Assembly: GCA_021648755.1 (NCBI GenBank)
Contig: JAKISG010000010.1
Coordinates: forward strand, 11,546-75,545
Direction: 5' to 3'
Source of the DNA: Flavobacteriaceae bacterium
Lineage (GTDB): Bacteria; Bacteroidota; Bacteroidia; Flavobacteriales; Flavobacteriaceae
DNA length: 64,000 nucleotides
The translations under genes and the position numbers were made by a program. The notes beneath the pieces were generated by a model that was not told the DNA's origin, did not search any database, and saw nothing but the letters and a program-made list of their open reading frames with translations. Of this stretch, positions 34,777 to 43,673 are shown in pieces. Each line of letters opens with the position of its first letter. Within the stretch, counting starts at the first letter, position 1.

Positions 34777-35853
34777 ATATACACCGTAGTAGACATAGAA
34801 ACAACAGGAGGAGAATTCAATGAAGAAGGAATTACTGAAATTGCTATCTTTAAATTTGATGGTAATAATGTCATTGATACATTTATTAGTTTAATTAATC
34901 CAGAAAAAGAAATCCAACCTTTTGTAGTTAACCTAACGGGTATTAATAATAAAATGTTAATCAACGCACCCAAATTTTATGAAGTTGCTAAACGGATTCT
35001 TGAAATTACTGAAAACACTATTTTAATAGCTCACAATGCTAGTTTTGATTATCGAGTAATACAGACAGAATTTAGTCGCTTAGGTTATAATTTTAAAAGA
35101 GAGACACTTTGTACTGTACAGTTGAGTAAAAAAATATTCCCTAACTTACCCAAATATAAATTAGGCGCCCTTTGTCACTCTTTAGGAATACCAATTTATA
35201 ATAGACATAGAGCAGAAGGAGATGCATTTGCAACAGTAAAACTTTTTGAACAGTTATTACATAAAGATGTTGCTAAAGAAATTATTATTAAAGCCATAAA
35301 ACCAATTAGCACAAAACTATCTGATAGGTTATTACAAATTTTAACAGATTTACCATCTAAAACAGGCTTATTTTATTTTTACAATAACGAAGGTAAAATT
35401 TTATATATTAATAAAAGTAAAAACATAAAAAAAACAATAAATAACCTGTTTTTAAGAGAAGTAAAAAAGATTAAAAATTTAGTTTCTAAAACAGAAAACA
35501 TAAGTTTTGATTTATTAGGTAATGATTTAATGTGTGATTTAAAATTACATAAAGAATTAAAATTACACCAACCAAGATACAACCAAAATCGAAAACAAAA
35601 ACTGAATCTTAACAATTTTAGTAATGCGAACATGCTTATTATTGATAATGGAAGGCATAATGCCGAACAATCTGTAATATTGATAGAAAACAATACATAT
35701 ATTGGCAATACTTTCGTAGATTTAAACTACCAAATAAATAATATTAAAATTTTACGTAGCTTGGTAAACTTAGAAATTAACGATAATCATAATAATTTTT
35801 TAATTAAAAATTACTTACAAAAAAATAAAGTAAAAAGAATAATCCGTTTTTAA
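34777..35853 (+). CDS. DEDDh exonuclease fused to a degenerate GIY-YIG domain; apparent ATA start
   Basis: The open frame begins after a stop at 34768-34770 and has no ATG, GTG or TTG until 34954. The family normally begins with a Met just before VDIETTGG. Here that place is an ATA (34777) giving I-YTVVDIETTGG. Starting at 34954 would delete exonuclease motif I (D6, E8), whereas motif II (HNASFD) and motif III (H144, D149 in RHRAEGDA) remain. So either ATA initiates or the gene has lost its start. After the DnaQ-like domain a GIY-YIG nuclease-like region follows (GLFYFYNNEGKILYINKSKN), with the usual YIG reading YIN and the following Arg lost. 358 residues from the ATA. Confidence 0.72.
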   Translation: MYTVVDIETTGGEFNEEGITEIAIFKFDGNNVIDTFISLINPEKEIQPFVVNLTGINNKMLINAPKFYEVAKRILEITENTILIAHNASFDYRVIQTEFSRLGYNFKRETLCTVQLSKKIFPNLPKYKLGALCHSLGIPIYNRHRAEGDAFATVKLFEQLLHKDVAKEIIIKAIKPISTKLSDRLLQILTDLPSKTGLFYFYNNEGKILYINKSKNIKKTINNLFLREVKKIKNLVSKTENISFDLLGNDLMCDLKLHKELKLHQPRYNQNRKQKLNLNNFSNANMLIIDNGRHNAEQSVILIENNTYIGNTFVDLNYQINNIKILRSLVNLEINDNHNNFLIKNYLQKNKVKRIIRF

Positions 35854-35854
35854 A

Positions 35855-36682
35855 TTGAATAAAAAAACAACCAATAAAAATTGGAAACCTCGTTTACACG
35901 AAATCATTTACGAGGCTGATACTAAAGAAGGTAAACTTTTTGATATTATTTTATTGTTTTTAATTTTAACAAGTATAATCTTAGTTATGCTTGAAAGTGT
36001 TCAAAGCTTTAATAATAAATATGCCTCTTTTTTTAATATTGCAGAATGGATAATTACGATATTATTTACGATAGAATATTTTGCAAGAATTATTTCAATT
36101 AAAAAACCAAAATCATATATTTTTAGTTTTTACGGAATCATTGATTTACTTTCGACTATCCCTATGTATTTAGCCATATTTTTTACAGGCTCACATGCTT
36201 TAATTGCTTTACGAGCTTTACGCTTAATGCGCGTTTTTAGAATATTAAAACTAACTCGTTTTATTGGCGCATCAAACAATTTAATGGAAGCTTTAAGAGC
36301 AAGTAGAGCTAAAATCTATGTATTTTTAAGTTTTGTTGTTGTTCTATGCATTATTCTAGGTACAATAATGTATTTAATTGAAGGCGAAGAAAATGGTTTT
36401 ACAAGCATACCTAGATCTGCATATTGGGCAATAGTTACCTTAACCACTGTTGGTTATGGCGATATTGCGCCACACACCCCTTTAGGTCAATTTGTGGCCA
36501 GTTTAATTATGATTTTGGGTTATGGTATTATCGCAATACCAACAGGAATTGTATCTGCCGAAATGACCAAAAAAGGGCACAAAAAAATACAGGTTAATAC
36601 CCAATCTTGTTCAAATTGTACAAATGAAAACCATAATGATAATGCGAAATTTTGCTATAAATGCGGCGAAAAATTAGACTAA
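35855..36682 (+). CDS. voltage-gated potassium channel with C-terminal zinc ribbon
   Basis: 275 residues starting with TTG at 35855, one base after the exonuclease stop. Six membrane segments are visible: S1-S3, an Arg-rich S4 (LRALRLMRVFRILKLTRF), S5, a pore helix with the selectivity filter TTVGYGDIAP, and S6 (LIMILGYGIIAIPTGIVSAEM). A C-terminal tail has two CxxC knuckles (CSNCTNENHNDNAKFCYKCG), a zinc ribbon that could regulate gating or assembly. It is a Kv-type channel of the inner membrane; ligand or voltage dependence is not provable here. Confidence 0.9.
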   Translation: MNKKTTNKNWKPRLHEIIYEADTKEGKLFDIILLFLILTSIILVMLESVQSFNNKYASFFNIAEWIITILFTIEYFARIISIKKPKSYIFSFYGIIDLLSTIPMYLAIFFTGSHALIALRALRLMRVFRILKLTRFIGASNNLMEALRASRAKIYVFLSFVVVLCIILGTIMYLIEGEENGFTSIPRSAYWAIVTLTTVGYGDIAPHTPLGQFVASLIMILGYGIIAIPTGIVSAEMTKKGHKKIQVNTQSCSNCTNENHNDNAKFCYKCGEKLD

Positions 36683-36780
36683 ACTTGGTCTCGAAACCAA
36701 ACATTATGTATTAAAATCAACAAAAACAATATAAAATCAACAAAAATTATAGTAGAGATTTTTATTAAATTGAAAACTTT

Positions 36781-37695
36781 ATGAATAAAAAGAATAAATA
36801 CATAATTACTATAGTTGGTACAACTGCCATTGGCAAAACCGCTTTAGGTATTAAGGTAGCAAATTATTTTAACTGTGAAATTATTTCAGCAGATTCTCGT
36901 CAGTTTTTTAAAGAAATGAATATTGGTACAGCAGTCCCAACTAAAGAAGAACAGCGCCAAGTAAAACACCATTTTATTCAAAATTTATCTATTTTTGAGA
37001 ACTATTCTGTAGGCGATTTTGAAAAAGATGCGCTACATAAAATTAAAGAACTTCATATAAATAATGACTTTATAGTTTTACTTGGAGGAAGTGGTTTGTA
37101 TATAGATGCAGTTTTAAAAGGCTTAGATTATTTTCCGAAAGTAGATACCCTAATAAGAGAAAATCTAAAACAAGATTTAGCTAAAAATGGAATTGAAACA
37201 CTTCAAAACAGATTAAAAAAATTAGATATAGTTTCTTATAAAACAATTGAAATTAATAACCCACAACGCTTAATACGTGCTTTAGAGATTTGTATAGGTT
37301 CAGGTAAACCGTATTCTTTATTTTTAAATAAAGAAAAAGGAATTGAAAGAAATTTTAAATCTATAAAAATTGGATTAACAGCAGAAAGACAATTAATTTA
37401 TAAGCGTATAAATAAACGTGTTGATTTTATGGTAGAAAAAGGCTTAGTTGTAGAGGCAAAAAAATTACATCAATTTAAACACTTAAATGCACTAAAAACA
37501 GTAGGTTATAAAGAATTATTTACGCATTTTGAAGATAAAATAACATTAGATTTTGCCATCGAAGAAATTAAAAAAAATACAAGACGTTTTGCAAAAAGAC
37601 AAATAACTTGGTTTAAAAGAGACCCTAAAATTAAATGGTTTGACTATACAGAAAATCACAAAAATATAATTAACTATTTAGCCCCACTTTTATAA
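36781..37695 (+). CDS. miaA: tRNA dimethylallyltransferase
   Basis: Transfers dimethylallyl from DMAPP to N6 of A37 in tRNAs reading UNN codons. 304 residues: P-loop VGTTAIGKTALGI, the second motif IISADSRQFFKEMNIGTA, GGSGLYIDAVLKGL and the late YKELFTHFEDK with RRFAKRQITWFKRDP. Length and order are standard. DMAPP comes from Idi, also in this window. Promoter not clear; it precedes the rplM operon. Confidence 0.95.
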   Translation: MNKKNKYIITIVGTTAIGKTALGIKVANYFNCEIISADSRQFFKEMNIGTAVPTKEEQRQVKHHFIQNLSIFENYSVGDFEKDALHKIKELHINNDFIVLLGGSGLYIDAVLKGLDYFPKVDTLIRENLKQDLAKNGIETLQNRLKKLDIVSYKTIEINNPQRLIRALEICIGSGKPYSLFLNKEKGIERNFKSIKIGLTAERQLIYKRINKRVDFMVEKGLVVEAKKLHQFKHLNALKTVGYKELFTHFEDKITLDFAIEEIKKNTRRFAKRQITWFKRDPKIKWFDYTENHKNIINYLAPLL

Positions 37696-37755
37696 TATAA
37701 TTTTTAGTGCTAAAAAGAAGGAAAATAAATTTGAAAAAATTATATGGAAGTATTA

Positions 37756-37786
37756 TTTGTCAAACAAATAAATAATGTTACTTTTG
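37756..37786 (+). promoter_or_regulatory. promoter of rplM-rpsI
   Basis: TTTG (37756-37759), 19-base spacer, TACTTTTG (37779-37786): an excellent TTTG-N19-TAnnTTTG promoter. The leader of about 40 bases includes a small hairpin (37791-37807). Confidence 0.75.
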
Positions 37787-37790
37787 CCAA

Positions 37791-37807
37791 CTCTTTAGAG
37801 TAAAGAG
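37791..37807 (+). promoter_or_regulatory. leader hairpin of rplM-rpsI
   Basis: CTCTTT pairs with AAAGAG around the 5-base loop AGAGT, at or just after the predicted transcript start. It could be an autoregulatory or stability element of the ribosomal protein mRNA; that role is speculation. Confidence 0.4.
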
Positions 37808-37832
37808 GAATATTTTAATAAAAATTATACGT

Positions 37833-38288
37833 GTGAACACATTAAGTTACAAAACAGTATCTGCTAACAAAGCAACCGTAAATAAAGAGTGGTTAATTGT
37901 TGATGCTGAAGGAGAAGTCTTAGGCAGATTAGCATCTAGAGTTGCAAAACTAATTAGAGGTAAATACAAACCTAACTTTACACCTCACGTTGATTGCGGA
38001 GACAATGTTGTCGTAATCAATGCTGAGAAGATAAAATTAACGGGTAAAAAATGGACGGATAAAATCTATATGCGTCATACAGGTTACCCAGGAGGACAAA
38101 GAACGTTAACTGCCATCCAAATGTTTGACAAAGACCCAATTAGATTAGTAGAGAAAGCAGTTAAAGGTATGTTGCCAAAGAATAAACTAGGTAGTGCAAT
38201 TTATAAAAATTTGTATGTTTATGTGGGTAATGAACATAAACAAGAAGCACAAAACCCTAAAATAATTAATTTAAAAGATTTAAAGTAA
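37833..38288 (+). CDS. rplM: 50S ribosomal protein L13
   Basis: 151 residues typical of L13: NKEWLIVDAEGEVLGRLASRVAKLIRGKYKP, HVDCGDNVVVINAEKI, YMRHTGYPGG and MLPKNKLGSAIYKNLYVYVG. The start is GTG at 37833, since no in-frame ATG precedes the conserved LSYKTVSANK; a GTG start is notable for a highly expressed ribosomal gene. rpsI begins 2 bases after the stop, the conserved L13-S9 operon. Confidence 0.97.
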   Translation: MNTLSYKTVSANKATVNKEWLIVDAEGEVLGRLASRVAKLIRGKYKPNFTPHVDCGDNVVVINAEKIKLTGKKWTDKIYMRHTGYPGGQRTLTAIQMFDKDPIRLVEKAVKGMLPKNKLGSAIYKNLYVYVGNEHKQEAQNPKIINLKDLK

Positions 38289-38289
38289 T

Positions 38290-38676
38290 ATGGATACTAT
38301 TCATAAAATAGGTAGAAGAAAAACAGCAGTTGCTCGTGTATATATGAGTGAAGGTTCAGGTAAAATGACTGTAAATAATAAAGATGTGAATGATTATTTC
38401 ACTACAGGTACTTTACAGTTTAAATTAAATCAACCATTTGTACTTACTGAAAATGTTGCTAAATTTGATATTTCAGTAAATGTTTTTGGAGGAGGGATTA
38501 CTGGTCAAGCAGAAGCAATTCGCTTAGCAATTTCTAGAGCACTTTGCGAATTAGATGAAGAAAATAGAAAAATGTTAAAACCAGAAGGTTTATTAACTAG
38601 AGATCCAAGAATGGTAGAACGTAAAAAGTTCGGTCAGAAAAAAGCACGTAAGAAATTCCAATTCTCTAAACGTTAA
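38290..38676 (+). CDS. rpsI: 30S ribosomal protein S9
   Basis: 128 residues: HKIGRRKTAVARVYMSEGSGK at the start, NVFGGGITGQAEAIRLAISRAL in the middle and the C-terminal tail RMVERKKFGQKKARKKFQFSKR-type ending KFQFSKR that reaches the P-site tRNA. Second gene of the rplM operon. Confidence 0.98.
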   Translation: MDTIHKIGRRKTAVARVYMSEGSGKMTVNNKDVNDYFTTGTLQFKLNQPFVLTENVAKFDISVNVFGGGITGQAEAIRLAISRALCELDEENRKMLKPEGLLTRDPRMVERKKFGQKKARKKFQFSKR

Positions 38677-38823
38677 ATACTTTAGTCTGAACCTTGAGTT
38701 TGGTACAATCTAAAATAGAAAAATCAGAAATTAAAAAAGTTTAGCATCCAAATAAATGAGACTCTAAAAACAAAGACTACTTATTTATTGCTAAAAATAT
38801 AAACGGAACGTAAACTAAATAAA

Positions 38824-39552
38824 ATGAAAAAAATAGAAGTAAAAAATTTGCTAGACGCAGGTGTTCACTTTGGACATTTAACAAGAAAATGGAATCCTAA
38901 TATGGCTTCTTACATCTACACAGAACGTAAAGGTGTTCATATTATCGATTTATACAAAACTGTCGCAAAAATTGAAGAATCGCAAAAAGCACTTCAAAAA
39001 ATAGCAGCATCAGGTAGAAAAATTTTATATGTTTCTACTAAAAAACAAGCCAAAGAAATTATCGCAAAAAATGCAGGATCAGTTAATATGCCATATATCG
39101 CTGAAAGATGGCCAGGTGGGATGCTAACTAACTTTGTTACTATTCGTAAAGCAGTTAAGAAAATGAGTGTTATTGATAGAATGAAAGTAGATGGCTCTTT
39201 TGACGCTTTATCAAAAAGAGAAAAATTACAAATTAACCGTACAAGACTAAAATTAGAAAAAAACTTAGGCTCTATTACTGATATGACTCGTTTACCAGGA
39301 GCATTAATTGTAGTAGATATTAAAAGAGAACATATTGCAATTGCAGAAGCACGTAAATTAAACATTCCTATTTTTGCAATGGTAGATACTAATTCTGACC
39401 CTAGATTAATTGATTTTGTACTACCGTCTAATGATGATGCATCAAAATCTATCGAAGAAGTTTTAAGTTATCTAACCGAAGCTATTTCTGAAGGTCTCGC
39501 TGAAAGAAAAGCAGGTAAAGAGAAAGAAGTAAAAGAAGAATCAAAAAGTTAA
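38824..39552 (+). CDS. rpsB: 30S ribosomal protein S2
   Basis: 242 residues: LLDAGVHFGHLTRKWNPNM, IYTERKGVHIIDLYKT, ERWPGGMLTNFVTIRKAV and AMVDTNSDPRLIDFVLPSNDDA are S2 signatures. A Lys/Glu-rich tail ends the protein. It precedes tsf, the widespread rpsB-tsf pair, with a hairpin between the two genes. Confidence 0.98.
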   Translation: MKKIEVKNLLDAGVHFGHLTRKWNPNMASYIYTERKGVHIIDLYKTVAKIEESQKALQKIAASGRKILYVSTKKQAKEIIAKNAGSVNMPYIAERWPGGMLTNFVTIRKAVKKMSVIDRMKVDGSFDALSKREKLQINRTRLKLEKNLGSITDMTRLPGALIVVDIKREHIAIAEARKLNIPIFAMVDTNSDPRLIDFVLPSNDDASKSIEEVLSYLTEAISEGLAERKAGKEKEVKEESKS

Positions 39553-39626
39553 ATTTATAGAAATGATATTTCCTCTAAATTCGTTAACTGACGAAAAACA
39601 GAAATTTCACTTATAATTATAAAAAT

Positions 39627-39661
39627 AAATGCCGATCCGATACCTACTGGACGGCATTTTT
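39627..39661 (+). terminator. hairpin/attenuator between rpsB and tsf
   Basis: AAATGCCG (39627-39634) pairs with CGGCATTT (39652-39659), with an inner TCC/GGA pairing and five T residues at the end. It may terminate part of the rpsB transcript or set the rpsB:tsf ratio, as intergenic hairpins do in other bacteria. No promoter for tsf was seen downstream, so read-through is likely. Confidence 0.65.
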
Positions 39662-39720
39662 AAAATGGAATTAATTAATAACAGATGCTACAATAATAAC
39701 AGCATAAAAAAATCAAAAAA

Positions 39721-40686
39721 ATGTCAAAAATAAGCGCAGCAGACGTAAAAAAATTAAGAGAGGCAACAGGTGCTGGTATGATGGACTGTAAAAATGCATT
39801 AATAGAAGCAAATGGTAATTTTGAAGAAGCAATATCTGTACTTCGTAAAAAAGGACAAAAAGTTGCTGCAAAAAGAGCAGATAGAGAATCTAGCGAAGGT
39901 ATTGCAATTGCAAAAGTAAATGCAACTAATACAGTCGGTGTTGCTATTGTTTTAGCATGTGAAACTGATTTTGTTGGTAAAAATGATTCCTTTAAAGAAT
40001 TAGCATCACAATTTGCAGATATCGCTATGAACCATACTGACAGAGACTCATTTTTAGCTGCTGATTTTGATGGTATGACTGTTGCCGAAAAATTAATTGA
40101 ACAAACAGGAGTTATTGGTGAAAAAATTGAAATTCCTGCTTTTGAAAGAATAGAAGCAAACTATGTAGGCTCATATATTCACGGTAATAAAATTGCTGCT
40201 ATTGTTGGTTTAAACAATACTGTTGATAAAGCAGACGTATTAACTAAAGATTTAGCAATGCAAGCAGCTTCTATGGGAGCAACTACATTATCTTATAAAG
40301 ATTTTACAGCTACATTTATTGCTAATGAAACCGAAGCAAGAATTGCAGTTATAGAAAAAGAAAATGAAGAATTAGAACGTTTAGGTAAGCATCTTAAAAA
40401 TGTGCCCCAATATATTTCTAGAGCACAATTATCTGATGCCGTTTTAGCACAAGCAGAAGAAGATGCAAAAAAACAATTAGCTGCAGAAGGTAAACCAGAA
40501 AAAATTTGGAATAATATCTTACCAGGTAAAATACAACGCTTTATTTCTGATAATACAACTTTAGATCAAGAACAATGTCTATTAGATCAAAATTTTATTA
40601 AAGATGAAAAGAAAAGTGTTACAGATTATATAAAAACTTATGGTGATGTTGCTGTTTCTAGTTTTAAACGTGTCACTTTAGGATAG
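39721..40686 (+). CDS. tsf: elongation factor Ts
   Basis: Guanine-nucleotide exchange factor for EF-Tu. 321 residues: KKLREATGAGMMDCKNALIEANGNFEEAI and the TDFVGKNDSFKELA core motif are diagnostic, with the EF-Tu-contacting N-terminal domain, two core subdomains and the C-terminal module. Length is somewhat longer than E. coli but usual for Bacteroidota. Confidence 0.97.
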   Translation: MSKISAADVKKLREATGAGMMDCKNALIEANGNFEEAISVLRKKGQKVAAKRADRESSEGIAIAKVNATNTVGVAIVLACETDFVGKNDSFKELASQFADIAMNHTDRDSFLAADFDGMTVAEKLIEQTGVIGEKIEIPAFERIEANYVGSYIHGNKIAAIVGLNNTVDKADVLTKDLAMQAASMGATTLSYKDFTATFIANETEARIAVIEKENEELERLGKHLKNVPQYISRAQLSDAVLAQAEEDAKKQLAAEGKPEKIWNNILPGKIQRFISDNTTLDQEQCLLDQNFIKDEKKSVTDYIKTYGDVAVSSFKRVTLG

Positions 40687-40759
40687 TTATATTAGAAAAT
40701 TAAAATAATACATAAGCGAAAAATTCATTTTTAAATGCATATAAAATAATATATTTTTT

Positions 40760-40767
40760 TATATTTG
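40760..40767 (+). promoter_or_regulatory. -7 promoter element of the DUF177-rpmF operon
   Basis: TATATTTG matches TAnnTTTG 22 bases before the ATG at 40789. It overlaps the TTG (40765) that begins a longer frame, so that longer start is rejected. Confidence 0.6.
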
Positions 40768-40788
40768 CACGCTCAAAAGAGGATACTT

Positions 40789-41322
40789 ATGAAGAATAAT
40801 AAAGAGTATGTTATACTTTTTAAAGGACTAAAAATAGGGATCCATCAATTTGAATATAAAATAAATAAAAAGTTCTTTGATTCCTTTACATACAGTGACT
40901 TTATTGATACAAATGTAAAAGTTCATTTAGAGTTAATAAAAAAAAACACATTATTAGAACTGTTTTTTAAACTTGAAGGAACAGTTCGTGTTAATTGTGA
41001 TGTTTCTGGTGAAGAATATAATCAACCTATATTTGGCAAACTTAATATAATAGTTAAATATGGAAAAAAGTATAATAATGATGATGAGGTAATATTAATA
41101 CTACCATACGGTGAATTTGAATTAGACGTAGCGCAATATATTTATGAAATTATCATACTATCTACACCATCTAAACGGGTACATCCAGGAGTTATAGATA
41201 AAACATTAAAATCTGATATCCTAGACAAACTAGAAGAATTTAAGAGTACAAAAAATAAAAAAGAAAAAACAGACCCTAGATGGGATCAGTTAAAAAAACT
41301 ATTAACAGGTAAAAATATATAG
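40789..41322 (+). CDS. DUF177/YceD-family protein
   Basis: 177 residues from ATG 40789 ([17 protein letters not shown]). It matches DUF177 with [20 protein letters not shown], then the acidic/aliphatic [20 protein letters not shown] and the terminal [11 protein letters not shown]. The family is encoded next to rpmF in most bacteria and has been implicated in 23S rRNA metabolism. rpmF starts 2 bases after its stop. Confidence 0.9.
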   Translation: MKNNKEYVILFKGLKIGIHQFEYKINKKFFDSFTYSDFIDTNVKVHLELIKKNTLLELFFKLEGTVRVNCDVSGEEYNQPIFGKLNIIVKYGKKYNNDDEVILILPYGEFELDVAQYIYEIIILSTPSKRVHPGVIDKTLKSDILDKLEEFKSTKNKKEKTDPRWDQLKKLLTGKNI

Positions 41323-41324
41323 AA

Positions 41325-41528
41325 ATGGCACATCCTAAAAGAAAAATATCTAAACAAAGAAGAGATAAAAGAAGAACGCACTATAAGGCAGTACCTTCTC
41401 AAATTGCTATTGACCCAACGACAGGTGAGGCACATTTATCGCATAGAGCTCATTGGTTTGAAGGTAAACTTTATTATCGCGGTCAAGTTGTAATTGATGC
41501 TGATTCTGAAGAAGAAAACATCGCATAA
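41325..41528 (+). CDS. rpmF: 50S ribosomal protein L32
   Basis: 67 residues: [22 protein letters not shown] is the L32 N-terminus, followed by [23 protein letters not shown]. The zinc-ribbon Cys pairs of some L32 proteins are absent here, as in many Bacteroidota (zinc-independent form). Operon with the DUF177 gene; the usual plsX/fabH do not follow. Confidence 0.95.
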   Translation: MAHPKRKISKQRRDKRRTHYKAVPSQIAIDPTTGEAHLSHRAHWFEGKLYYRGQVVIDADSEEENIA

Positions 41529-41979
41529 TAAAAGAATCGTAGAAAAATAATTGCTTTTAATTTTTTTAGATATTCCCTAGATATTCAAATAAAAAATAGT
41601 AGAAGCAAATCAAAATACTAAAGGTATGTGATTAAAAATAGTTGGTAGTTTTCTCCAATAATATTTTTTATATTTCACGAATTAATCCGAAAAGGGTATA
41701 GAGCTATCTTTATACAGTAAGAAAAAGGATTGATTTAGTTTAATTAATTACATAAATCTGTTGTTACTTTAAAATTAGGAAGAATTAATAAAACGATGCC
41801 TAACAAAAAACGTAATTGCAATTTTTGTAATATATTACAAATATACTTACGCATATTAAAATCAGACTGCCAGTAATATGATGAAACCTAAATTGAATAA
41901 AAATAGAATTTTTCTGATTTTAATTTCGACCTTATGGCAAGTAAAATTTTAAATAAAAACTAGAAATAAGCTAAATGTG
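41529..41979. other. 451-bp intergenic region with an 18-bp palindrome
   Basis: Between rpmF (plus) and the KAS III-like gene (minus), tails facing each other. The only structured element found is the perfect 18-bp palindrome TTTGTAATATATTACAAA at 41824-41841. A 26-residue frame at 41798-41878 contains CNFC but is not supported by anything else. No T-tailed terminator was recognised. Confidence 0.55.
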
Positions 41980-43041
41980 TTAATACTGATAAACAATAGC
42001 ATTAATATTCATACCAGCACCAACAGAAGCTAAAATAATAGCATCGCCTTTATTAATTTGATGATTTTCTAATTTGCCTTTTAAAATTAAATCTAGTAAA
42101 GTAGGAACTGTTGCAACCGAACTATTGCCTAATTTATGAATACTCATTGGCATAATATCTTTAGGCATTTCTTGATTGTAAAGATCATAAAAGCGTTTAA
42201 TTATTGCTTCATCCATTTTTTCATTGGCTTGGTGAATTAATATTTTTTTTATGTTTTCTATTTGCAGACCACTTTTATTAAGTGCAATTTTCATTGCATT
42301 TGGTACATTAATAAGTGCAAATTCATAAATTTTTCTTCCATGCATTTTTATAAAACTAATATTTTCATCAATTTCAGGATTATACGATTTTCCGAAGTAA
42401 AGATAATAGGCTTCCTTTAGAGCAAATGTTTGTGTTGCATGACTTAGAATACCAACATTATTATTAGTGTTAATTTCTAAAATACAAGCACCTGCACCAT
42501 CAGCATAAATCATAGAATCACGATCGTATTTATCTACGACTCTAGATAAAGTTTCAGAACCAATAACTAAACACTTTTTTGCCATACCTGACTTTATAAA
42601 AGCATTGGCTTGTATAACACCTTCAATCCAACCAGGACACCCAAATACAATATCATAAGCAACACAATTAGGATTTTTAATACCTAAATTATGCTTCACT
42701 CTAGAAGCAATACTTGGTAGAAAATCAGATTGATCTTGGTTATAATTAATATTTCCGAAATTTTGACCTAAAATTATATAATCAATTTCTTCAATATTAA
42801 TGTTTGCCTGTTCTATTGCTTTTTTTGCAGCAAATGTTGCCATATCACTATTTTTCATTTCAGGTTTTAAATACCTTCTTTCTTCAATACCAGTAATGGC
42901 TTTAAATTTTTTAATAATGACTTCATTTGAATTTGGAATTTTAGAAAAATTTTCATTGTAAAATTCACTATTTAAAAAATTTGTATTTTTTTTTATTAAG
43001 TCTGGAATAAAGCTTCCAGTTCCTGTAATAATTGGTTGCAT
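41980..43041 (-). CDS. 3-oxoacyl-ACP synthase III family protein
   Basis: 353-residue thiolase-fold condensing enzyme. The Cys nucleophile is in IVFGCPGWIEG, the His in LIHQANEKMDEAI and the Asn in LGNSSVATVP, the Cys-His-Asn triad of FabH-type enzymes. ATQ and loop regions differ from canonical FabH, and genes of this type form a second KAS III group in Bacteroidota that may start branched or special acyl chains. The standard fabH partner plsX is not adjacent, so the symbol is withheld. Confidence 0.85.
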   Translation of the reverse strand: MQPIITGTGSFIPDLIKKNTNFLNSEFYNENFSKIPNSNEVIIKKFKAITGIEERRYLKPEMKNSDMATFAAKKAIEQANINIEEIDYIILGQNFGNINYNQDQSDFLPSIASRVKHNLGIKNPNCVAYDIVFGCPGWIEGVIQANAFIKSGMAKKCLVIGSETLSRVVDKYDRDSMIYADGAGACILEINTNNNVGILSHATQTFALKEAYYLYFGKSYNPEIDENISFIKMHGRKIYEFALINVPNAMKIALNKSGLQIENIKKILIHQANEKMDEAIIKRFYDLYNQEMPKDIMPMSIHKLGNSSVATVPTLLDLILKGKLENHQINKGDAIILASVGAGMNINAIVYQY

Positions 43042-43287
43042 AGGTTAGTTTTTAAAGTTCTACCGTTGTTTTTTTAGCTCATGATGTTCATTTTTTACCA
43101 CCAGATATTTTAATTTTCTATGATAAACGCCTTAAATAAATATTTAGTAAAAAAATAACTCCTGCTGATGCAGAAATAATATTTGGATTTACATTACATA
43201 TTAAATTTTAGAGTTATTTAGATTAACGAAAGTAGTAATAAATTAATATAAAACCTATTTTTAGCAAAAAAAGATGTTACAGATAAT

Positions 43288-43665
43288 TTATAGTTGTGAA
43301 ATTTTTAACTGCATTACTGTAGCAATAGATAAAGCTCTAGTTTTTGCTGCATGTGCTAATTCACCTTTAAAATTTTCATCTATTGCGTTATTAAAATGAT
43401 TTAACCAAATTTTAAAATGTCTTGGTAAAAAAGGTTTTTTTAAATGTAATAATAGGTGTGGTTGCATAGCATTACGTTTATACGCACCAGAATAGAAAAG
43501 CATATTATCCCAAAAATCAACTAGAACTTGTAAATGTTCTTCTAACTCATCTTTTTTAACTATTTCATCAAAAAAATGCTTTATACCCTTGTCTATTAAT
43601 AGTTTTTTATAAAATTCAGAAACTAATAAGTATAAATCAACTCTATTTTCAATTTCTTTAATCAT
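43288..43665 (-). CDS. group III truncated hemoglobin
   Basis: 125 residues with a 2-on-2 globin pattern: LYLLVSEFYKKLLIDKGIKHFF, VLVDFWDNMLFYSGAYKRNAMQPHLLLH and HFKIWLNHFNNAIDENFKG, the last block carrying the proximal His region. Group III globins are linked to NO or oxygen chemistry. The stop of cdd lies 8 bases upstream of its start, so the two genes are likely an operon. Confidence 0.9.
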   Translation of the reverse strand: MIKEIENRVDLYLLVSEFYKKLLIDKGIKHFFDEIVKKDELEEHLQVLVDFWDNMLFYSGAYKRNAMQPHLLLHLKKPFLPRHFKIWLNHFNNAIDENFKGELAHAAKTRALSIATVMQLKISQL

Positions 43666-43673
43666 ATTAATTT

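Noticed and set aside
39627..39661. Hairpin between rpsB and tsf as a riboswitch
   Set aside because: A single short stem with a T tail is better explained as a partial terminator; no conserved aptamer-like structure was visible.
41798..41878. 26-residue frame with a CxxC motif
   Set aside because: Too short, in an A/T-rich gap, no promoter or conserved neighbour; likely chance.
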